Positions 58,618 through 64,000 of a stretch of 64,000 nt of DNA are shown one piece after another. This DNA is from Arthrobacter sp. ATA002 (GTDB lineage: Bacteria; Actinomycetota; Actinomycetes; Actinomycetales; Micrococcaceae). Within the stretch, counting starts at the first letter, position 1, and each line of letters opens with the position of its first letter. The translations under genes and the position numbers were made by a program. The notes beneath the pieces are model-generated. The model ran no database searches, was not told the origin of the DNA, and was given only the letters and a program-made list of their open reading frames with translations. The DNA is taken from assembly GCF_026898095.1 (NCBI RefSeq), contig NZ_CP114015.1, positions 2,170,001 through 2,234,000 on the forward strand, written 5' to 3'.

Positions 58618-58763
58618 GGGCAGTGGATCTCCACTGGGAGTCGGCGGTTGTGAGAGACACTTGATTTCTTACTCTTCCATTATTGAGGCCTCGCGATCCG
58701 ACCGCTGGTGGTGGCGATAGTGGCTCTTCGTGGTTCGTGGGGAATTAGATTCCTGGGTGAGTG

Positions 58764-59422
58764 TCATGCCGCCGCCCGGACGGCACTTCTCAAGAGAATA
58801 ACGGATCTGTAGTTGGCGGGATTACGGTAGCCTTGGGCCGTGCGCTTGATCCGCTTGACGGCCGTGTTGTTGGCCTCGACTTTGCCCGTGGTGGCGCCGG
58901 TAATGATCAGCACCTCGATCTCGTTCCACCGCAAATAGTCCGGTAGAGCCTGTTCGTTTCCGGTCGTGCCGCTGCTTTGACCAGTTCCTCGAGTTGGGTT
59001 TTCGCGGCCGCAGCATCTCCCAGCGACCCGCTGCGCAGCAGGGCCCGCACTTGTTCCTTGACCTTCCACACGGCCCGCAGTGTTCCGGTCGGATCATCGG
59101 AGGCGAACACTTCTTCCAGCCGGTGGGCTGCCTTCTCGGTGAGCGTGTTCCCGGCACGCAGCAGCAGCATCCGGTGCGCCCAGGCCTTGTCCACGGCCCG
59201 GCCGCGGCGGCCCTTGACCTGCTGGGAGAGATTCTGCCGGTTCTCCGTAACCGCCTGATTGGCCAGCGAGACCAGATGGAAGTGATCGACCGCGACCGCG
59301 GTGCGCGGCAACCACATCCTCAACGCCTTCCGGAACGCTGCGGAGGGATCGATCGCCACCACCTGCACGGCCAAACGCCAGGCCAGCGGCCGGGCGAAGA
59401 GCCAGTCCCCGACGCCTTTGTG
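58764..59422 (-). pseudogene. ISL3 transposase, C-terminal part (outer copy)
   Basis: Carries GVGDWLFARPLAWRLAVQVVAIDP through HRMLLLRAGNTLTEKAAHRLEEVF to YRNPANYRSVILLRSAVRAAA. A small deletion near 58930 breaks the frame relative to the intact copy (RTICG versus RTVCRWWSEIEV). The N-terminal part lies at 60871-61528, beyond the inserted copy. Confidence 0.88.
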
Positions 59423-59423
59423 G

Positions 59424-60870
59424 GCTCTTCGTGGTTCGTGGGGAATTGAGTTCGTGTCGTTAGAGACAAGAGGGCCCGTGGCCCTGCTGGGATGAGTGTG
59501 TCTAAGCATTCAACGTGGAACAGGACCACGAGCCCTTGCGTGAGCCTACCGGGGTCGAAGCCGATGCTGCCACCGCCCTCTTCAACCTGCCCGATTTCGG
59601 TGTCATGTCCACCCGTGTCGGTGCCGACGGAACACGAACAGTCATCGTTGAAACCGATCAACCACCAGGGTGCCCGACCTGCGGGGTGATCTCGGTCCGA
59701 CGGAAAGAGCGCCGGTTCCAGCGACTGCGCGACATCCCAATAGCTGGACCGGTGGAAGTGGTGTGGTCAAAGTACCGCTGGTACTGCGACGAACCGGTCT
59801 GTCCCCGGCTGTCCTTTTTCGAATCCACGGCTCAGGTCCCGGCCCGGGCACGGTCCACCGCCCGGTTGCGGGAGCACCTCGTGGACGCGGTCATCCGTTC
59901 GGGCCGTGCCGTCGCCGAGACAGCTGCCGGCTTCGCGGTGTCGTGGTGGATGGTTCGGGCTGCGCTGAATGAAGCGTCCCTGCTCCGGCTGCCTGACGTA
60001 GATGCTCTCAGCCCGCGGATGCTGGGCATTGATGAGCACCGGTTCCGGTCCGTGCGTTATTTCCAGGACCCGGCCACGATGGCCTGGACACGGGTTGAAC
60101 CCTGGATGACCACGATCGTGGATCTGGATACCGGCCAGGTCTTGGGCGTGGTCGATGGGCGGCACCACAAGGGTGTCGGGGACTGGCTCTTCGCCCGGCC
60201 GCTGGCCTGGCGTTTGGCCGTGCAGGTGGTGGCGATCGATCCCTCCGCAGCGTTCCGGAAGGCGTTGCGGATGTGGTTGCCCCGCACCGCGGTCGCGGTC
60301 GATCACTTCCATCTGGTCTCGCTGGCCAATCAGGCGGTTACGGAGACCCAGCAGAATCTCTCCCAGCAGGTCAAGGGCCGCCGCGGCAGGGCGGTGGACA
60401 AGGCCTGGGCGCACCGGATGCTGCTGCTGCGTGCCGGGAACACGCTGACAGAGAAGGCAGCCCACCGGCTGGAAGAAGTGTTCACCGCCGATGATCCGAC
60501 CGGAACACTGCGGGCCGTGTGGAACGTGAAGGAACAAGTGCGGACACTGCTGGGCACGGGTTCGCTGGCAGATGCTGCGGCCGCGAAGACTGAGCTCGAG
60601 GAACTGGTCAAGGCGGCGGCACGACCGGAAACGAACCGGCTCTATCGGACTGTTTGCCGGTGGTGGAGCGAGATCGAGGTGCTGATCATTACCGGCGCCA
60701 CCACAGGCAAAGTCGAGGCCAACAATACGGCCATCAAGCACATAAAGCGCACGGCGCGCGGCTATCGTAATCCTGCCAACTACAGATCGGTTATTCTCTT
60801 GAGAAGTGCCGTCCGGACGGCGGCATGAGACTCACCCAGGAATCTAATTCCTCACGAACCGCGAAGAGCC
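59424..60870 (+). mobile_element. inner ISL3-family insertion sequence
   Basis: A complete 1447-bp element with imperfect inverted ends GGCTCTTCGYGGTTCGTG at 59424 and 60870, inserted in opposite orientation into the outer copy, inside its transposase gene after DGRHHKG. Flanks share CTTTGTG (left cctttgtg, right ctttgtgg), consistent with an 8-bp target duplication if one base of a short run is missing. Confidence 0.9.
59515..60828 (+). CDS. ISL3-family transposase (intact)
   Basis: A 437-residue DDE transposase: N-terminal zinc finger (CPTCGVISVRRKER, YRWYCDEPVCPR), helix-turn-helix region, and catalytic core with ARSTARLREHLVDAVI, GIDEHRFRSVRYF, VVAIDPSAAFRKALRMWLPRTAVAVDHFHLVSLANQA and the late Glu in TGKVEANNTAIKHIKRTARGYRN. 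Full length for the family and in one frame, so this copy may be active. GTG start, weak ribosome site. Confidence 0.93.
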   Translation: MEQDHEPLREPTGVEADAATALFNLPDFGVMSTRVGADGTRTVIVETDQPPGCPTCGVISVRRKERRFQRLRDIPIAGPVEVVWSKYRWYCDEPVCPRLSFFESTAQVPARARSTARLREHLVDAVIRSGRAVAETAAGFAVSWWMVRAALNEASLLRLPDVDALSPRMLGIDEHRFRSVRYFQDPATMAWTRVEPWMTTIVDLDTGQVLGVVDGRHHKGVGDWLFARPLAWRLAVQVVAIDPSAAFRKALRMWLPRTAVAVDHFHLVSLANQAVTETQQNLSQQVKGRRGRAVDKAWAHRMLLLRAGNTLTEKAAHRLEEVFTADDPTGTLRAVWNVKEQVRTLLGTGSLADAAAAKTELEELVKAAARPETNRLYRTVCRWWSEIEVLIITGATTGKVEANNTAIKHIKRTARGYRNPANYRSVILLRSAVRTAA

Positions 60871-61528
60871 CTTTGTGGTGCCGCCCATCGACCACGCCCA
60901 AGACCTGGCCGGTATCCAGATCCACGATCGTGGTCATCCAGGGTTCAACCCGTGTCCAGGCCATCGTGGCCGGGTCCTGGAAATAACGCACGGACCGGAA
61001 CCGGTGCTCATCAATGCCCAGCATCCGCGGGCTGAGAGCATCTACGTCAGGCAGCCGGAGCAGGGACGCTTCATTCAGCGCAGCCCGAACCATCCACCAC
61101 GACACCGCGAAGCCGGCAGCTGTCTCGGCGACGGCACGGCCCGAACGGATGACCGCGTCCACGAGGTGCTCCCGCAACCGGGCGGTGGACCGTGCCCGGG
61201 CCGGGACCTGAGCCGTGGATTCGAAAAAGGACAGCCGGGGACAGGCCGGTTCGTCGCAGTACCAGCGGTATTTGGACCACGCCACTTCCACCGGCCCGGC
61301 AACGGGGATGTCGCGAAGCCGCTGGTGACGGCGTTCCTTGACTCTCACGGCGATCACCCCGCAGGTAGGGCACCCTGGTGGTTGATCGGTTTCAACAATG
61401 ACTGTTCGTGTTCCGTCGGCACCGACACGGGTGGACATGACACCGAAATCGGGCAGGTTGAAGAGGGCGGTGGCAGCGTCGGCTGCGACCCCGGTAGGCT
61501 CACGCAAGGGCTCGTGGTCCTGTTCCAC
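60871..61528 (-). pseudogene. ISL3 transposase, N-terminal part (outer copy)
   Basis: The first about 218 residues of a transposase nearly identical to the intact copy (differences such as GVIAVRVKERRHQRLRDIPVAGPVEVAWSK) ending at DGRHHKG where the inner element enters; the open frame then runs into the inner IS end. Together with 58764-59422 it makes one gene. Confidence 0.9.
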
Positions 61529-61620
61529 GTTGAATGCTTAGACACACTCATCCCAGCAGGGCCACGGGCCCTCTTGTCTCTAACGACACGAACTCAATTC
61601 CCCACGAACCACGAAGAGCC

Positions 61621-62594
61621 ATCATGGTCGAGCACTACCGCCAGCGCGCCTTCCTGGGCCTGATCGTCACCGACGGCATCTACCCCTCCTTCCCCGGCCA
61701 GGGCAACCCCCTCATGCCCGGCCTGGTCACCGAGGAACACGTCATTGGCTGGAAGCGCGTCACCGACGCCGTGCACGAGGCCGGCGGCCGGATCGTCGCC
61801 CAGCTGATGCACTCCGGACGCGTCGCGCACGAAAACATCAACGGCGGCCACCAACCGCAGGCCCCCAGCGCCATCGCGGTCGAAGGCATGGCCCACACCT
61901 ACGAGGGCAAGGCACCCTACCCGGTGCCGCACGCCCTCACCGAAGCCGAACTTCCCGGCGTCCAGCAGGACTTCGTCTCCGCCGCGCAGAACGCGATGAA
62001 GGCAGGGTTCGACGGCGTGGAGCTGCACGGTGCCAACGGGTACCTGCTGCAGGAATTCCTCTCCCCGTCTCCAACACCCGCACCGATAACTACGGCGGAT
62101 CCCCGGAGAACCGGGCCCGGATGGTCATCGAGACCTTCCGCGCCGTGGCCGAAGCTGTCGGCGCCGAGCACACCGCCATCCGCATCTCCCCGGAACACAA
62201 CATCCAGGGCGTGCTGGAAAACGACCGCGCCGACGTGACCGCCACCTACACCGCGCTGGTGGACGGCATCGCGGACCTGAAGCCTGCCTACCTCTCCATC
62301 CTGCACAAGGATCCCGCTGACGAGATGATCCAGGACCTGCGCCGCCGCTTCGGCGGCCCGGTGCTGCTGAACACCGGCTTCGGCACCGTCACCAGCCGCG
62401 AGGACGCGATCATGCTGCTCGAGGAGGACCTGGCTGACGCCGTCGTCGTCGGCCGCCCGGTCATCGCCAACCCGGACCTGGCCCGCCGCTGGCAGGAAGA
62501 CCTGCCGCTGAACGAGGTGGACCAGGCCACCGTCTACACCAACGGTGCCGCCGGCTACACGGACTACGCGCTTCTGGAGACGGTCGCTTCCTAA
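61621..62594 (+). pseudogene. Old Yellow Enzyme-type oxidoreductase, 5'-truncated and frameshifted
   Basis: An NADH:flavin oxidoreductase/OYE barrel lacking its first 35-40 residues, cut by the IS end at 61620. Remaining: MVEHYRQRAFLGLIVTDG, GRIVAQLMHSGRV, AAQNAMKAGFDGVELHGANGYLLQEFLSP, then, after one missing G at 62063-62067, VSNTRTDNYGGSPENRARMVIE to FGTVTSRED, ADAVVVGRPVIANPDL. The FMN-binding and substrate His/Asn (HGANGYLL) are intact but the first beta-strand of the barrel is missing. The frame continues open from inside the IS, so a fusion transcript could arise. A terminator follows. Confidence 0.88.
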
Positions 62595-62617
62595 GCAACG
62601 ATTACAACAGAAGGACG

Positions 62618-62653
62618 ACGGCAGGCCCTCCGCGCGATGCGGGGGCCTGCCGT
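62618..62653 (+). terminator. hairpin terminator after OYE gene
   Basis: ACGGCAGGCCC (62618-62628) pairs with GGGCCTGCCGT (62643-62653), followed by TTCCTTAA, between convergent genes. Confidence 0.8.
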
Positions 62654-62671
62654 TTCCTTAACGGGACGGTT

Positions 62672-64000
62672 TCAGCGTCGAGTGGCTCTGACGACGACGT
62701 CGTGAATGGTGGACTCGCGTCCTTCGGGACCGGACATGGTTCGGTGTGACTCCTCAGCGGTCACGACCTCCCACTCAGCGGGATCGAGGCGTGCGGTGAT
62801 GTCGGCAACGGTTGCCGAGGCCGAAGCGGGCGGTCCGTTGAGGTACCTGCCGTGCCCGTGATCACTTCCGTGCTGGTGATCGTCCCCACTGGCCCAGCGG
62901 TCGAGGTGGCCAACGATGAGGAGGGCGCCTCCGGGGCGACCCAGGAGGCGGTGCGGTCGTAGAAATCCAGTTGCGGCATAGCGGGGTGGGCGTAGTGCGT
63001 GGTCACTAGGTCGTACTGTGCGTCCGGCTCCCAGGTGGACAGGTCCGCCTGGACCCACTGCACCTGATCAGCGACGCCGGCGTCCGCGGCGCGCCCGGCT
63101 GCGCGGTCGAGTGCCGCGGAGGCGATGTCTGCGCCGGTGACCTTCCAGCCGTGCGTGGCGAGCCATATCGCTTCGGTTCCGGCGCCACATCCCGCGTCGA
63201 GTGCGGTCCCCGGTGCCAGGTTGCCGGTTTCCCGTATTAGATGTGGGTTGGCCTGGCTGTTTCCCATGGCCGTGACTCGGTCGCCCTGCCAGATCTGGTC
63301 CCAGTACTCGTGATCGAACGTGTGCTCCATTGTGGGGGTTCCGTCAGTACTTGAGGCGGCTGCCGCGGCCACGGCTCGATCGAGATCCTTCATGATGAGA
63401 TCGGTGTTGATACCTTGCGCTGTCAGGGCCCCAGCGGCGGCGGCGGCCCCGACTTGGGCGCCGATGTTGGAGGAGTTGCCAGCGGCCCACACCCCGGGCA
63501 CCGAGGTGGCGCCGGACGCATCGGTCTCGATGAACGCACCAGCGGGATGGGCCGTCGCTGCGATGCCGATCCCGGCGAAGAGTTCGGTGCGGGCGACCAT
63601 CGGTGTCGAGACCACCACTGCGTCGACCGCAACGACCGTCTCGCCTAATCGCACACCGCTCACGTGGTCGTCCTCGATCTCCAGCCGCGAAATCCGGCCG
63701 GCGACGATTGCGACGCCGAGCGCCTCGAGCTTGGCGCGCTCCTGCCCTTCGAGCTGGAGGTCGTGGGTGAAGAACACGACATCGGAACTCCACTGGCTGA
63801 ACAGGATGGCCTTGTGCAGAGCCATCGGGTTGGTGCCCAGCACTCCGATCCTGCGATCACGGACCTCCCAGCCGTGACAGTAGGGGCAGTGCAGGACACC
63901 ACGACCCCACTGCTCCCGCACCCCGGGGATGTCCGGCAACTCGTCCACCAGCCCCGTTGCGATCAGCAGCCGCCGGGCGCGAAGGACCACACCGCCGCGG
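62672..64000 (-). pseudogene. thioredoxin-reductase-like oxidoreductase fused to SAM methyltransferase (partial, frameshifted)
   Basis: The gene enters from the right edge. Residues visible first are a flavoprotein of the thioredoxin reductase-like group: LLIATGLVDELPDIPGVREQWGRGVLHCPYCHGWEVRD (redox CPYC), VGTNP-type nucleotide loop (GVLGTNPMALHKAI) and the FAD end VPGVWAAGNSSNIGAQVG. After DGTPT a class I methyltransferase begins (MEHTFDHEYWDQIWQ, DAGCGAGTEAIWLA). A missing base at 62930-62936 splits the last part; repaired, it reads WVAPGGALLIVGHLDRW to DVVVRATRR. The methyltransferase half is a paralogue of the first gene in the window. Confidence 0.85.

Larger units (their letters stand above)
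58722..61620 (-). mobile_element. outer ISL3-family element, split by a second copy
   Basis: Ends GGCTCTTCGTGGTTCGTGGG at 58722 and its inverted copy ending 61620 bound an ISL3-family element on the minus strand. A second copy (59424-60870) interrupts it; without the insert it is about 1.44 kb. No direct target duplication is seen outside its ends (left flank GCGATAGT, right flank ATCATGGT), unlike the usual 8-bp ISL3 duplication, and the right end abuts the middle of an Old Yellow Enzyme gene, so DNA next to it has been lost or rearranged. Confidence 0.88.

Noticed and set aside
58722..61620. Two or three independent insertion sequences side by side
   Set aside because: The outer halves add up to one element interrupted at the DGRHHKG codons, with a shared CTTTGTG at the junctions, so it is one IS inside another.

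Overview
The window is high-GC actinobacterial DNA, most likely from an Arthrobacter-type member of the Micrococcaceae. Support: an Lsr2 nucleoid protein, a DUF222/HNH (13E12-type) protein, a c-di-AMP (ydaO-type) riboswitch in front of a LysM-NlpC/P60 secreted protein, a MocR-type regulator, and a homoprotocatechuate 2,3-dioxygenase closely resembling the MndD/HPCD enzymes known from Arthrobacter and Brevibacterium. No rRNA, tRNA or CRISPR array was seen.

Layout. 0-8 kb: a methyltransferase, an ABC-F ATPase, an SMP-30-like hydrolase, and a lipid/acyl-CoA module (TetR regulator, acyl-CoA dehydrogenase, TPR-like protein) whose two promoters share a palindromic motif; then a MetE-like protein with a structured leader. 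8-16 kb: Lsr2, a DHA2 exporter, a MacB/FtsX-like ABC exporter divergent from a NarL-type two-component pair, with a perfect palindrome between them. 16-25 kb: a beta-helix protein, the riboswitch-controlled LysM-NlpC/P60 gene, an OmpR-type two-component pair followed by an acidic repeat protein, a FUSC-type membrane protein, and HrpB helicase. 25-46 kb: a mixed set including an HNH protein, a PrmC-like methyltransferase, a natural Baeyer-Villiger monooxygenase/alpha-beta hydrolase fusion, a DSD1-like PLP enzyme, a Na+/H+ antiporter, an Erm-type rRNA methyltransferase, a divergent EamA exporter/MocR pair, a formate/nitrite-family channel, a GT87 mannosyltransferase, an AraC/SDR pair and an M23 peptidase.

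46.6-54.6 kb is one minus-strand operon for meta-cleavage of homoprotocatechuate (3,4-dihydroxyphenylacetate): hpaG (FAH-RraA fusion), a GntR/FCD regulator, hpaE, hpaD, hpaH, hpaI and an MHS-family transporter. HpaD opens the ring, HpaE oxidises the semialdehyde, HpaG isomerises (and may decarboxylate), HpaH hydrates and HpaI splits the product to pyruvate and succinic semialdehyde. An operator-like palindrome overlaps the predicted start of transcription.

54.7-58.6 kb is visibly more AT-rich and looks acquired: an OLD-family ATPase/TOPRIM nuclease, an unrecognised 217-residue protein preceded by a 36-base inverted repeat, and an XRE-ImmA/IrrE metallopeptidase regulator. This is the best candidate for an undescribed (defence-like) system. 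It is bounded on the right by two nested ISL3-family elements; the outer one has no target duplication and has removed the 5' end of an Old Yellow Enzyme gene. The window ends in a flavin reductase-methyltransferase fusion running off the right edge.

Seventeen recognisable genes are split by single-base (rarely two-base) frameshifts, nearly all in short G or C runs. This pattern looks more like residual consensus error in a long-read assembly than biological decay, so these genes are listed as disrupted with their probable intact products described.
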